NCBI RefSeq assembly: GCF_049965315.1
Contig: NZ_JBMFWL010000008.1
Location: 1-64,000 of the forward strand
Source of the DNA: Acidithiobacillus_B sp049965315
GTDB taxonomy: Bacteria > Pseudomonadota > Gammaproteobacteria > Acidithiobacillales > Acidithiobacillaceae
Direction of reading: 5' to 3'
DNA: 64,000 nt
Position 1 is the first letter of the stretch; each line of letters starts with the position of its first letter. A program made the translations under genes and the position numbers. A model generated the notes under the pieces. That model was not told the origin of the DNA, did not search any database, and saw only the letters and a program-made list of their open reading frames with translations. This document shows, in pieces, positions 16,765 through 26,360 of the stretch.

Positions 16765-17856
16765 ATGAAGAAACGTCTCGCCATTGTCCTTATCGCGCTC
16801 GTCGTGGTGTTTGGCGGCATTTTCGGCTACAAGGCCTTCGGCAACTACATGATGCACAAGGCCCTGGCCCACATGCCCATGCCCGTGGTCAGTGTCAGCG
16901 CCAGCCGGGTGGCGGAGCGGGAATGGCATCCGGAAGTGACCGCCGTGGGGTCTTTTGCGGCCGTCCAGGGGGTGGAGGTGACGTCCCAACTGGGAGGTGC
17001 CATTACCGGGATCCATTTCCATTCCGGGCAATACGTCAAGGCCGGCACCCTCCTGATCCAGATCGACAACAGCAACCAGTTGGCGCAACTGGCCAGCGAC
17101 GAGGCCCAGCGACGGCTGGCAGAGATCAATCTCCGCCGGACGCGGGAGCTGATCGCCACCAAGGCCGCCAGCCAGTCACAGCTCGACTCCGCCGTGGCCA
17201 CCTACCAAAGCGCCGTGGCCAGCGTAAAAAATGACCGCGCCACCCTCGCGAAACTGGCCATTCGCGCCCCCTTCGACGGTTATCTGGGGGTGCGCCAGGT
17301 CAACCTCGGACAATACATCATCCCGGGCACCGCCATGGTCGATCTCCAGTCCTGGGATCCCCTTTATGTAAACTTTACCGTGCCCCAAAGCGATTTTGCG
17401 CGCATTCATGTGGATACGCCCATCCAGGTGGAGGTGGACAGCTACCCCGGGCAACGCTTCAGCGGCAGGATCACCGCCCTCGGTTCGGCCATCAATACGG
17501 CCACGCGCCAGATTGACGTCCAGGCCACGGTGCCCAACCCCAAAACCATCCTGCGCCCGGGAATGTTCGGGGATGTCACGGTGATCGAGAAACGGCAGGA
17601 GAAGGTTTTGACCGTCCCGGCCAGCGCCATCACCTACAACACCTTCGGCAACTTCGTCTATGTGGTGGAGAAAAAAATCGTCAACGGCAAGGAAGGGCAG
17701 GTGGCGATCCAGCGCATCGTCAAGACCGGGATCCAGCGGGGCAATGAGGTACAGATACTCTCGGGGGTGCGGGCCGGAGAATGGGTGGTCACTGCCGGGC
17801 AGGTCAAGCTCCATGAGGGCAGCCCCATCCAAATTCGCGACAGCGGCAAATCCTGA
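16765..17856 (+). CDS. RND efflux periplasmic adaptor (membrane fusion protein)
   Basis: Bridges permease and outer-membrane duct. The 363-aa protein has an N-terminal membrane anchor or uncleaved signal (about residues 4-22, MKKRLAIVLIALVVVFGG). Then come a lipoyl half-motif (VTSQLGGAITGIHFHSGQYV, ending V-K-A-G), a short helical hairpin (about 100-155), the second lipoyl half (TLAKLAIRAPFDGYLGVRQV), and beta-barrel and membrane-proximal domains. There is no lipobox. It is 64 bases after the OMF gene and 11 before the permease gene; one operon. The ATG at 16765 is preferred because CGGAGAA lies upstream and the anchor then begins at once. Confidence 0.92.
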   Translation: MKKRLAIVLIALVVVFGGIFGYKAFGNYMMHKALAHMPMPVVSVSASRVAEREWHPEVTAVGSFAAVQGVEVTSQLGGAITGIHFHSGQYVKAGTLLIQIDNSNQLAQLASDEAQRRLAEINLRRTRELIATKAASQSQLDSAVATYQSAVASVKNDRATLAKLAIRAPFDGYLGVRQVNLGQYIIPGTAMVDLQSWDPLYVNFTVPQSDFARIHVDTPIQVEVDSYPGQRFSGRITALGSAINTATRQIDVQATVPNPKTILRPGMFGDVTVIEKRQEKVLTVPASAITYNTFGNFVYVVEKKIVNGKEGQVAIQRIVKTGIQRGNEVQILSGVRAGEWVVTAGQVKLHEGSPIQIRDSGKS

Positions 17857-17867
17857 GGCGATCGGCG

Positions 17868-20800
17868 ATGAAATTTACGGATATCTTCATACATAGGCCG
17901 GTCCTGGCCACGGCCCTCAGCCTGGTGATCCTCCTCCTCGGCTTGCGCGCCTATACGGAAATGACGGTGCGCGAATATCCGACCCTCACCAACACCGTAG
18001 TGACCGTCACCACCGCCTATCCCGGCGCCAACCCCAATACCATCCAGGGTTTCATCACCACCCGGCTGGAACGGGTGATCGCCAGCGCCCCGGGCATTGA
18101 TTACATGACGGCCAACAGCTCCCAGGGCATGTCCACCATCACCGTCTACATGAAGCTCAATTACAGCCCCGACGCGGCGGTGGCCAATATCCAGTCCAAG
18201 GTCCAGCAGGTAACCAATGAGCTCCCTGCCGGCAGCCAGTTGCCGGTCATCAACGTCACCGTGGGCAATACCACGGATCTCATGTATATCGCCTTTTACA
18301 GCGACCAACTCAATCAACAGCAGATCACGGACTATCTGCTGCGGGTGGTCCAGCCCAAGCTCGCCGCCGTGAGCGGCGTGGGCGAAGCGCAGATCCTGCC
18401 GCCCGGCTCCGGGAACGGCAACACCTATGCCATGCGGGTGTGGCTCAATCCCCGCAAGATGGCCGCCTTGGGGATCAGCGCGGCGCAGGTATCCCAGGTT
18501 CTCGCCGCCAACGACTTCATCTCGGCGGTGGGACGCACCCGCGGGGCGGAAACGGCGGACACCATCGTCGCCACCACCAACCTCCACGATGTCCATGAGT
18601 TCCGCAATCTCGTGGTCAGGAGCGCCGGCAACACCATCGTCCGGCTGAAAGACATCGCCGACGTGGAGCTGGGCGCCCAGAATTATGACTCCGCCGCCTT
18701 CTTCAATGGCAAGCCGGCGGCCTTCGTCGGCATCCAGGAGGCGCCCTCAGCCAACTCCCTGAATGTGGCGGCGGGAGTCAAGAAGGCCCTGGCCCAACTG
18801 GGCACGGCACTTCCCCCGGGCATGCACAAGGCCATCCCCTATGACGCCACGGATTACATCAAGGCCTCCATCAACGAGGTTCTGCTCACCATCGGCATCA
18901 CGCTGGCGGTGGTGATCCTGGTGATCTTCCTGTTCCTGGGCTCCTTCCGCTCGGTGCTCATCCCGGCGGTGGCCATTCCGCTGTCCATCATCGGCGCCGG
19001 CTTCATCATGTGGGCCATGGGTTTCACCATCAATCTGCTCACCTTGCTGGCGGTGGTGCTGGCCATCGGCCTGGTGGTGGACGATGCCATCATCGTGGTG
19101 GAAAACGTCCATCGCCACATCGACGAAGGCAAAAGCCCGCGGCAGGCCGCCTTGATGACCGGGCGGGAGCTGGGCGGCGCCATCGTCGTCATGTCCACTA
19201 CGCTGGTGGCCGTATTCGCCCCCATCGGTTTCATGAGCGGGCTGACGGGCAGCCTCTTCAGCGAGTTCGCCTTCACCCTGGTGGCCACCGTCTTGGTGTC
19301 CATGGTGGTGGCGCTGACCCTTTCGCCCATGCTCAGCAGCAAGATCCTGAAGGCCACCGGTGAACACGGTTTCGCTCATTTCATCGATGCCCGTTTCGAC
19401 GGCCTGCGCCGCTTCTATGACCGCCTGCTCCAGGGCAGCCTCAATTATGTTCCGGTGACCATGGTCTTTGCCGCCGTGATCTTCGCCAGCATCTATTTCC
19501 TCTTTACCACAAGCAAACAGGAACTGGCGCCGCAGGAGGATCAGGGGATCGTCTTCAACATGGGCACGGGCGCGCCCAATGTCACGCCGGAACTCCTGCG
19601 CAAGTACGGCATGGAGATCGTCCATGACCTCGGCAAGTATCCGGAAACCAAGGCGACCTTCATGGTCACCGGCATTTCCGTGGGGGGAGCGGCAGGGAAC
19701 AACAGCCTCATCGCCGGCATGCGCCTGAAAAACTGGGATCAGCGCTCGGTGACCTCCATGCAACTGCAGCCGATAGTACAAAAACAAATGAACCAGATCA
19801 CCGGGTTGCAGGTGGCCTCCTTTTTGCCGCCGGCCCTGCCCGGCTCCGCCGGCGGCCTGCCGGTGCAGTTCGTGCTGCAATCCAGCGGCGCTTACGGCAA
19901 GCTGGACCAGGTGGCCAACGAGCTCATCGGCCGGGCGCAAAAAAGCGGGCTCTTCGTCTATGTGACCAAGGACCTGCGCATCGACAACCCGGAAATCGTC
20001 CTCAAGGTCCACCGCAACATGGCGGCCGACCTCGGTTTGACCATGGCGAACGTCGCCCAGGATCTGCAGCCGCTCCTAGGAGGCAATTACATCAACCGCT
20101 TTGACATGGAAGGACGCAGCTATGAGGTGATTCCGCAAGTGCCGGACCGTTTCCGCGCCAATCCGGATCTGCTCAAGACCTACTATGTAGCCACCGGGAC
20201 CGGACAGATGGTGCCCCTCTCCACCCTGGTATCGGTGGAAACCCGGGTGCAGCCCCAGTTCCTGCCCCAGTTCCAGCAGCTCAATTCCGCTACCGTTCAG
20301 GCCGTGCCCGCCCCCGGCGTCACCCTGGGCCAAGCCCTAAATTATCTCCAAAAGCAGGCCCAGGAGATCATGCCCAAGGGCTTTTCCATCGACTACGCCA
20401 GCCAGTCGCGCCAGTACATGCAGGAAAAAAGCGGGCTATTGATCACCTTTGGCTTGGCCATCGTCCTCATTTACCTGCTCCTCGCGGCGCAATTCGAGAG
20501 TTTCCGCGACCCCCTCATCGTGCTCATCACGGTGCCCATGTCCATCAGCGGCGCCCTGATCTTCATCAGCCTGGGCTTGGCCACCGTCAACATCTACACC
20601 GAGGTGGGCCTCATCACCCTCATCGGCCTGATCGCCAAACAAGGCATCCTCATCGTCCAGTTCGCCAACCAGATCCAGCAGCACGAAGGGCTGAACAAGC
20701 GCGCTGCCGTGGAGAAGGCTTCGAGCATCCGCCTGCGGCCCATCCTCATGACCACCGGTGCCATGGTGCTGGGCGTGGTGCCGCTCCTGCTGGCCAGTGG

Positions 20801-20960
20801 ACCGGGGGCGGTCAGCCGCTTCGACATGGGTCTGGTGATCTTCACCGGACTGGGCATCGGAGCGCTCTTTTCCCTGTTCGTGGTACCGGCCATGTACATG
20901 GTGCTCGCCAAGGACCTGCGGGAAAAGGCGCAGCAAAATCCCGATCCCTCCAGCATCTGA
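17868..20960 (+). CDS. RND efflux permease (HAE1 family, MexF/AcrB-like)
   Basis: Proton-driven inner-membrane transporter of hydrophobic or amphiphilic compounds. At 1030 aa it has the family length. It opens with MKFTDIFIHRPVLATALSLV (TM1). The proton-relay Asp pair lies in LAIGLVVDDAIIVVENVHRH in TM4 at about residues 403-410. Later segments show large periplasmic loops and the second six-helix bundle (GLITLIGLIAKQGILIVQFA near 907-926). These features place it in the hydrophobe/amphiphile branch rather than heavy-metal CusA types, which have a different TM4 signature. Substrate cannot be told from sequence. A terminator follows directly. Confidence 0.94.
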   Translation: MKFTDIFIHRPVLATALSLVILLLGLRAYTEMTVREYPTLTNTVVTVTTAYPGANPNTIQGFITTRLERVIASAPGIDYMTANSSQGMSTITVYMKLNYSPDAAVANIQSKVQQVTNELPAGSQLPVINVTVGNTTDLMYIAFYSDQLNQQQITDYLLRVVQPKLAAVSGVGEAQILPPGSGNGNTYAMRVWLNPRKMAALGISAAQVSQVLAANDFISAVGRTRGAETADTIVATTNLHDVHEFRNLVVRSAGNTIVRLKDIADVELGAQNYDSAAFFNGKPAAFVGIQEAPSANSLNVAAGVKKALAQLGTALPPGMHKAIPYDATDYIKASINEVLLTIGITLAVVILVIFLFLGSFRSVLIPAVAIPLSIIGAGFIMWAMGFTINLLTLLAVVLAIGLVVDDAIIVVENVHRHIDEGKSPRQAALMTGRELGGAIVVMSTTLVAVFAPIGFMSGLTGSLFSEFAFTLVATVLVSMVVALTLSPMLSSKILKATGEHGFAHFIDARFDGLRRFYDRLLQGSLNYVPVTMVFAAVIFASIYFLFTTSKQELAPQEDQGIVFNMGTGAPNVTPELLRKYGMEIVHDLGKYPETKATFMVTGISVGGAAGNNSLIAGMRLKNWDQRSVTSMQLQPIVQKQMNQITGLQVASFLPPALPGSAGGLPVQFVLQSSGAYGKLDQVANELIGRAQKSGLFVYVTKDLRIDNPEIVLKVHRNMAADLGLTMANVAQDLQPLLGGNYINRFDMEGRSYEVIPQVPDRFRANPDLLKTYYVATGTGQMVPLSTLVSVETRVQPQFLPQFQQLNSATVQAVPAPGVTLGQALNYLQKQAQEIMPKGFSIDYASQSRQYMQEKSGLLITFGLAIVLIYLLLAAQFESFRDPLIVLITVPMSISGALIFISLGLATVNIYTEVGLITLIGLIAKQGILIVQFANQIQQHEGLNKRAAVEKASSIRLRPILMTTGAMVLGVVPLLLASGPGAVSRFDMGLVIFTGLGIGALFSLFVVPAMYMVLAKDLREKAQQNPDPSSI

Positions 20961-20982
20961 GGAGGCGATCCCCACACGCACC

Positions 20983-21009
20983 GCCCCGGCCGCAATTCCG
21001 GGGCTTTTT
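20983..21009 (+). terminator. Intrinsic terminator of the RND efflux operon
   Basis: GCCCCGG pairs with CCGGGGC across an 8-base loop and is followed by TTTTT. It lies 23 bases after the permease stop codon. Confidence 0.9.
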
Positions 21010-21042
21010 GGGTAGGAAACGCAGCCGTTAAGGGAAGATACC

Positions 21043-21071
21043 TTGACAAGCACCTGCGTCCCCAGAACAAT
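21043..21071 (+). promoter_or_regulatory. Sigma70-type promoter of the folD-ppk1 operon
   Basis: A consensus TTGACA, a 17-base spacer and AACAAT (4/6) lie between the RND terminator and folD. Transcription would start near 21078, leaving a leader of about 120 bases in which I see no clear structure. Confidence 0.65.
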
Positions 21072-21200
21072 ATCCACATATCAGTCCTGCGCAGGCCGGA
21101 GCCATAGCCGCAGGCCCGTCATGATTCATCGTCCATATCGAGAGACAGCCGGCATGTTCCCCAGTGACTCTTTGCCGTCGCTCCTCAGGGGATCCCTGCC

Positions 21201-22067
21201 ATGAGTGCCCAAGTGATTGATGGCAAGGCCATCGCCCGTGCCGTACAGGAGCGCGTCAGCCTGCGCAGCGCCCGATTCCTGCAACGCCATGGCCGCCGTC
21301 CCGGTCTGGCGGTGGTTCTGGTGGGCGAGAGCCCTGCTTCGCAGATCTATGTGAAAAAGAAACGGGATGCCTGCACGGCCGTGGGCATCCAGTCCTTTGC
21401 CGCCAATTTTCCCGCCGCTTGCCCGCCGGAGACCCTGCTGGCGCATATCGATGCCCTCAATGGCAACGACGCGGTGGATGGCATCCTCATCCAATTGCCC
21501 CTGCCGCCGCAGTTCGATACGGAGCAGATCATCGAGGCCATTGCCGTGACCAAGGACGTCGACGGCTTCCATCCCTACAACATCGGCCGCCTCGCCCTGC
21601 GCGCTCCCCTGTTGCGCTCCTGCACCCCCGCGGGGATCATGACCCTCCTTGCCGAGACCAACATCGATCCCAAGGGGATGGAAGCGGTCATCGTCGGCGC
21701 CTCCAACATCGTCGGACGGCCCATGGCCCTGGAGCTGCTCCTGGCCGGAGCCACGGTGACGGTCTGCCACCGCTTCACCCGGGACCTGGAGGCCCATGTG
21801 CGCCGCGCGCAACTCCTCGTGGCCGCCGTGGGCAAGCCGGGGCTCATCCGCGGCGAGTGGATCCGCCCGGGGGCGGTGGTCATTGACGTGGGCATCAACC
21901 GGCTGCCCGATGGCCGCCTGACCGGGGACGTGGACTTTGCCGGCGCCAATGCCCGGGCCGCCTGGATTACCCCGGTGCCGGGGGGAGTCGGACCCATGAC
22001 CGTGGCCACCTTGTTGAGCAACACCCTGGACGCGGCGGAACGCCGGGTCGGCGTCGCCCATGTCTGA
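21201..22067 (+). CDS. folD: Bifunctional methylenetetrahydrofolate dehydrogenase / methenyl-THF cyclohydrolase
   Basis: Interconverts 5,10-methylene-THF and 10-formyl-THF for purine and formyl-Met synthesis. The 288-aa protein has the catalytic Lys region SQIYVKKKRDAC near residues 48-60, VDGILIQLPLP near 94-104, and the NADP site GASNIVGRPMALELL near 166-180. It ends with TPVPGGVGPMTVATLL. One small variation: the usual PCTPxG reads SCTPAG. It overlaps the ppk1 start by 8 bases, so the two are coupled. Confidence 0.95.
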   Translation: MSAQVIDGKAIARAVQERVSLRSARFLQRHGRRPGLAVVLVGESPASQIYVKKKRDACTAVGIQSFAANFPAACPPETLLAHIDALNGNDAVDGILIQLPLPPQFDTEQIIEAIAVTKDVDGFHPYNIGRLALRAPLLRSCTPAGIMTLLAETNIDPKGMEAVIVGASNIVGRPMALELLLAGATVTVCHRFTRDLEAHVRRAQLLVAAVGKPGLIRGEWIRPGAVVIDVGINRLPDGRLTGDVDFAGANARAAWITPVPGGVGPMTVATLLSNTLDAAERRVGVAHV

Positions 22068-24180
22068 CTCCGCGCCTTCCCTCGTCCCGGGCGCGGAAGC
22101 GGAGCTTCCGCTGCCGTCCCTGGATCGTCCGGAACTCTATTTCAACCGCGACCTCAGCATCCTCGAATTCAACCGTCGGGTGCTCGCCCTGGCCGACGAT
22201 CCCCAGGTGCCCCTGCTGGAACGCTTGCGCTTCCTCACCATCGTCTCCACCAACCTGGACGAGTTCTTCGAAGTGCGCGCCGCCGGACTCATGCAACGCC
22301 GCAAGTTCGGCGCCGGGCCTCTGGGGCCGGACATGCTCGGACCCAATCGCGAGATCGAGGCCATCTCCGAGGTCACCCACGAGATCATCCATGCGCAATA
22401 TCGCTGCCTCAATGAACGCCTGCTGCCGGCGCTGTCCGGCGAGGGCATTCGCCTGCTCCGCCGGCAGGATTGGGCACCGGCGCAGCGCCGCTGGAGCGAA
22501 GCGTACTTCCAGAAGGAAGTCCTGCCGCTCCTCACCCCCCTCAGCCTGGATCCCGCCCATCCCTTCCCCAAGGTCCAGAACAAGGGCCTGAACTTTGCCA
22601 TCGTCCTCGAAGGCCAAGACGCCTATGGGCGCAAGAGTCCCATCGCCGTGGTGCAGGCGCCGCGCATTCTGCCGCGCATCATTCAGGTCCCCACGGAGAT
22701 TGCCGGCCCCAGCGACTTCGTCTTCCTCTCGTCGCTGATTCACGAGCATGTGCAGGCGCTCTTCCCGGGGCTGACCATCAAGGGCTTTTTCCAGTTCCGC
22801 GTCACCCGCAACAGCGAACTCTTCGTCGATGAGGAAGAAGTGGACAACCTCCTGGACGCCCTGGCGGACGAACTCCCCCTGCGGCCCTTCGGCGAGGCGG
22901 TCCGTCTGGAAGTCGCGAGCAACTGCCCCGGCGAAGTGGTGGACTATCTCCTGCGCCATTTCGAGCTGGGCACCGGCGATCTCTATGCCCTGCCCGGACC
23001 GGTCAACCTTTCGCGCCTGGCGGCCATCATCGACATGGTGCGGCGTCCGGACCTGCTCTATCCCCCCTTCGTACCCAGCCAACCCCCGGAGTGCGCGCGG
23101 CCCGAGGCCATCTTCAGTCAACTGCGGCGCGCGCCCATCCTGCTCCATCATCCCTATCAGAGCTTTACGCCGGTGCTGGATTTCATTCGCCAGGCAGCCC
23201 GCGATCCCAAGGTCCTGGGCATCAAGCAAACCCTGTACCGGAGCACCCCCGACTCGCCCATCGTCGATGCCCTGACGGAGGCCGCCGTCAGCGGCAAGCA
23301 GGTAACGGCGGTGGTGGAGCTCAAGGCGCGTTTCGACGAGGCCAACAATATCCAACTGGCCGAACGCCTGGAGGAAGTGGGCGTGCAGGTGGTCTATGGG
23401 GTGGTCAACCACAAGGTCCACGCCAAGATGGCCCTGGTCCTGCGCCGGGAAGACGAGGGCATCCGCATGTACGGCCATCTGGGGACGGGCAATTATCATC
23501 CCCGCAACGCCCGGATTTATACGGATCTGAGCCTGCTCACCGCCGACCCGGAGATCACGGCGGACATGAACGACCTCTTCATGCACATTACCGGCATGGG
23601 CAAGGCGCCCAGGTTGCGGCGCCTGCTGCAAAGCCCCTTCACCCTCTACGACGCGGTGCTGGCGGGTATCGAAAAGGAAATCCGGCGCGGCAAGAGGGGA
23701 CGCATCATCGCCCGGGTCAACGCCCTGGTGGACCCCGGCATCATCCGCTCCCTCTATCGCGCTTCCCAGGCAGGGGTGGAGATTGACCTCATCGTGCGCG
23801 GGGCCTGCGCCCTGCGGCCGGGTATTCCCGAAGTCTCCGAACACATCCGCGTGCGTTCCATCGTCGGACGCTTTCTGGAGCACAGCCGCGTCTACTACTT
23901 CGGCAATGGTGGCAAGCCCCAGGTCTGGGCGGCCAGCGCCGACTGGATGGGCCGCAACCTCTTCCGGCGCCTGGAAGTGGCCTTCCCCATCGATGACCCG
24001 GCCTTGCAGGCCCGGGTGGTGCAGGAGGCCCTGACCTTTTACCTGGAGGACGAGTGCAATGCCTGGACCATGCAGGCAAACGGGCAATATCACAGCCTGC
24101 GCCCAAGCCCGGAAACTCCGTGCCGCTCGGCCCAGGATCGCCTGTTGGAGCGCCATGCCCGCAATACGAGCCATGACTGA
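22060..24180 (+). CDS. ppk1: Polyphosphate kinase 1
   Basis: Reversibly polymerises the gamma-phosphate of ATP into polyphosphate at the inner membrane or granule. The 706-aa protein shows the four PPK1 domains: N (YFNRDLSILEFNRRVL near residue 27), head, C1 and C2. The autophosphorylation histidine is His454 in NHKVHAKM, with a second conserved His473 in GHLGTGNYH. The 19-residue spacing equals that of E. coli His435/His454. It is followed after 6 bases by a ParA-type ATPase gene, then a CYTH-CHAD gene. Normally ppk1 pairs with ppx or phoU genes, neither of which is here. Confidence 0.96.
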   Translation: MSDSAPSLVPGAEAELPLPSLDRPELYFNRDLSILEFNRRVLALADDPQVPLLERLRFLTIVSTNLDEFFEVRAAGLMQRRKFGAGPLGPDMLGPNREIEAISEVTHEIIHAQYRCLNERLLPALSGEGIRLLRRQDWAPAQRRWSEAYFQKEVLPLLTPLSLDPAHPFPKVQNKGLNFAIVLEGQDAYGRKSPIAVVQAPRILPRIIQVPTEIAGPSDFVFLSSLIHEHVQALFPGLTIKGFFQFRVTRNSELFVDEEEVDNLLDALADELPLRPFGEAVRLEVASNCPGEVVDYLLRHFELGTGDLYALPGPVNLSRLAAIIDMVRRPDLLYPPFVPSQPPECARPEAIFSQLRRAPILLHHPYQSFTPVLDFIRQAARDPKVLGIKQTLYRSTPDSPIVDALTEAAVSGKQVTAVVELKARFDEANNIQLAERLEEVGVQVVYGVVNHKVHAKMALVLRREDEGIRMYGHLGTGNYHPRNARIYTDLSLLTADPEITADMNDLFMHITGMGKAPRLRRLLQSPFTLYDAVLAGIEKEIRRGKRGRIIARVNALVDPGIIRSLYRASQAGVEIDLIVRGACALRPGIPEVSEHIRVRSIVGRFLEHSRVYYFGNGGKPQVWAASADWMGRNLFRRLEVAFPIDDPALQARVVQEALTFYLEDECNAWTMQANGQYHSLRPSPETPCRSAQDRLLERHARNTSHD

Positions 24181-24186
24181 ACCGCC

Positions 24187-24825
24187 ATGACCCGCGTCCT
24201 GATCCTCAACAGCAAGGGCGGGTCCGGCAAGACCACCATCGCCACCAATCTCGCCAGCCTCCTGGCCCTGCGCGGCCCGGTGCTACTGGCCGACCTAGAT
24301 CCCCAGGGATCTGCAACCGCCTGGGGACAACGGCGCCCGCCCAGCCTGCCCGCCATCACCGTTCTGGCCGATCCCGATCGGAACTATGCCCACTATCCAG
24401 CGGCGGCCTTCACCCTGTTCGACGCCCCTCCCGGGATGAAGCGCAGCCGCCTGGAGGCCATGGCCGCCGAGGCGGAGTGCGTGCTGGTGCCCATTACCCC
24501 ATCGGCCTTCGACATGGACGCCAGCAGCGACTTTTTAGGGCGCCTGCAGGAAATCAAGCGCGTCCGCAAGGGACGGGTTGCCGTGGGTCTCATTGCCAAT
24601 CGGGTCAACCTCCATACCCGTGCCGAGCAGGCCCTCAAGGACTACCTCAGCGAGCGCGACTGGGCTCCCATTGCCACCTTGCGCGATAGTCAGATCTATG
24701 TGCGGGCAGCCCAACTGGGGGTGGGGATTGCCGATCTGCGCGCCCATGAAAGCCGCGCCGAGCTTCCCCAGTGGACGCAGATCCTGGATTTTGTCATGAG
24801 GAAACCCCATGGAGCAGGAACTTAA
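24187..24825 (+). CDS. ParA/MinD-type ATPase, orphan (no ParB)
   Basis: The 212-aa protein is a minimal ParA-fold ATPase: deviant Walker A NSKGGSGKTT with signature Lys10 and Lys15, Walker A' LLADLDPQGSATAW near residues 33-46, and Walker B FDAPPG near residue 80. It has no N-terminal DNA-binding HTH and no ParB gene nearby, so it is not a standard chromosome or plasmid partition ParA. Small orphan ParAs of this type position large cellular cargos (McdA for carboxysomes, PpfA for chemoreceptor clusters). Its place between ppk1 and a CHAD-domain gene, with 6-base spacing before and a 17-base overlap after, suggests the cargo is polyphosphate granules. That role is inference. Confidence 0.85.
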   Translation: MTRVLILNSKGGSGKTTIATNLASLLALRGPVLLADLDPQGSATAWGQRRPPSLPAITVLADPDRNYAHYPAAAFTLFDAPPGMKRSRLEAMAAEAECVLVPITPSAFDMDASSDFLGRLQEIKRVRKGRVAVGLIANRVNLHTRAEQALKDYLSERDWAPIATLRDSQIYVRAAQLGVGIADLRAHESRAELPQWTQILDFVMRKPHGAGT

Positions 24826-26278
24826 ACTTCGCCTTCTGGACCCGGCGGCCTGGGAGCAGATGCTGGCCCATCCCCTGCTGGCCCTGCAGGATACCCCGGC
24901 CATCCCCATGCATGCCATTTATTACGACACCCCAGACGCAGCCTTGCAGCGCGCCGGCCTGGCCTATCGGGTGCGGCGGGAGGGAGAACACTGGGTGGCG
25001 ACCCTCAAGGGCGAGGGGAGCGCGGCCGGCGGCTTGCACCAACGTCCGGAATGGAATGTCGAGGTCGACGATGCCCGCCCCAGTCTCGCCGTCTTTACGG
25101 AAAGCCCGGTGCGGGAGATCCTCGAACCCCTCCGGGAGCGGCCGCTGTTGGCAATCCTGGAGACGGAATTCCAACGCATTGAAAAGGCCGTCTCCCGGGA
25201 AGACGGCAGTCGCATCCTGCTTGCCGCGGATCGCGGAGAGATCCGCGCCAACGCGGCCAGGGAACCCATCCTGGAACTGGAGCTGGAACTGATCGAGGGC
25301 GACCCCGCCGCGGTCCTGACCTTGGGGGCCGCCCTGTGCCGGGATCTCCCCCTCCTGCCCGATGCCCAGAGCAAGATGCTGCGCGGACTGCTGCTGGCCG
25401 GACTCATCCCCGAGAAGGCCGCATCGCGGCCCAAGGCGATCCGCTTGCGGCGCCATGACGATGCCGGAGAAGCCCTGGCGGCGCTGATGCTGGCCCACTG
25501 CCATCAGGCCATGACGGAACTGGACGCCTGTCTCGCCGCACCCATGGCGGCGGAGCCCTTCCATCAGTTGCGCAAAACCATCCGCAGCCTGCGCAGTCTC
25601 CTGCGTTTTAGCCGCCCCCTGGACCCCGGGAAAACCCTGGCCACGCTGCGCCGCGAACTGGCGCTTTGGTTCCATCGGCAAAACGCACGCCGCGACTACG
25701 ACGCCCTGGGTCTTTATTGGGCCCGGCTGAGTGATGAGATGGGCATGACGCCGGAGCCCCTGGCCGGGTTTTTGCGGGACCGGGCGCAGGCAGCACAGGA
25801 TGAGGCGGAACTGCGCGCCGTGCTTGTCCCCCTGCTTTCCCTCTGGGCCCTGCTGCTGCGCCATGGCCTTGCGGGCGGCCGATCGCTGCAGGACTTTTGC
25901 GCAGATCAATTTCATCGCTGGGATCAGCGGGTGCACAGGGCCCACCAGACGGGCGAAGACGCGACAAGCCTGCACGCCCTGCGCATCCAGATCAAAAATC
26001 TCCGCTATGCGGCTTTGGCCATGAGTCCCTTGTGGCCCGGCCAGGACAGCAAGCCCCTCGTCAAGGTCCTGGCGAGTTTGCAGGAATCCCTGGGGGGGAT
26101 CCGCGACGCGCAGATGGCCCTGGAACGATTGGCGCCCTTGGCCCATGGCCGCAAGGTGCTGCTCGCTTACGAAGCCGGCCTCCTCCTGGGTTATCTCCAG
26201 GCCCGGCGCGGCAAGCATCTGAAGAAGTGCCACAAATATTGGGAGCGCTGGCGCACTACGGCACGCCCCTGGGATTGA
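24809..26278 (+). CDS. CYTH and CHAD domain protein
   Basis: The N-terminal CYTH (triphosphate tunnel) domain covers about residues 1-205 and begins MEQELKLRL, the E-x-E-x-K signature at Glu2, Glu4 and Lys6; such domains hydrolyse triphosphate or related substrates. The C-terminal CHAD domain (about 210-485) is a His/Arg-rich helical fold known to bind polyphosphate and to target proteins to polyphosphate granules. It shows two characteristic basic repeats, FHQLRKTIRSLRSLLRFSRP and LHALRIQIKNLRYAALAM. At 489 aa it is of normal size for the fusion. Coupled to ppk1 and the ParA gene, it is the best candidate for the granule-bound partner of the ATPase. Confidence 0.92.
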   Translation: MEQELKLRLLDPAAWEQMLAHPLLALQDTPAIPMHAIYYDTPDAALQRAGLAYRVRREGEHWVATLKGEGSAAGGLHQRPEWNVEVDDARPSLAVFTESPVREILEPLRERPLLAILETEFQRIEKAVSREDGSRILLAADRGEIRANAAREPILELELELIEGDPAAVLTLGAALCRDLPLLPDAQSKMLRGLLLAGLIPEKAASRPKAIRLRRHDDAGEALAALMLAHCHQAMTELDACLAAPMAAEPFHQLRKTIRSLRSLLRFSRPLDPGKTLATLRRELALWFHRQNARRDYDALGLYWARLSDEMGMTPEPLAGFLRDRAQAAQDEAELRAVLVPLLSLWALLLRHGLAGGRSLQDFCADQFHRWDQRVHRAHQTGEDATSLHALRIQIKNLRYAALAMSPLWPGQDSKPLVKVLASLQESLGGIRDAQMALERLAPLAHGRKVLLAYEAGLLLGYLQARRGKHLKKCHKYWERWRTTARPWD

Positions 26279-26360
26279 CCCTGGATCCGGCTCTTGGCGG
26301 CTGGTTCGGCTGCGATCGGGAGGGGAGATCCTGGCTGATCAACCAGAATCGCCCAGGGGA

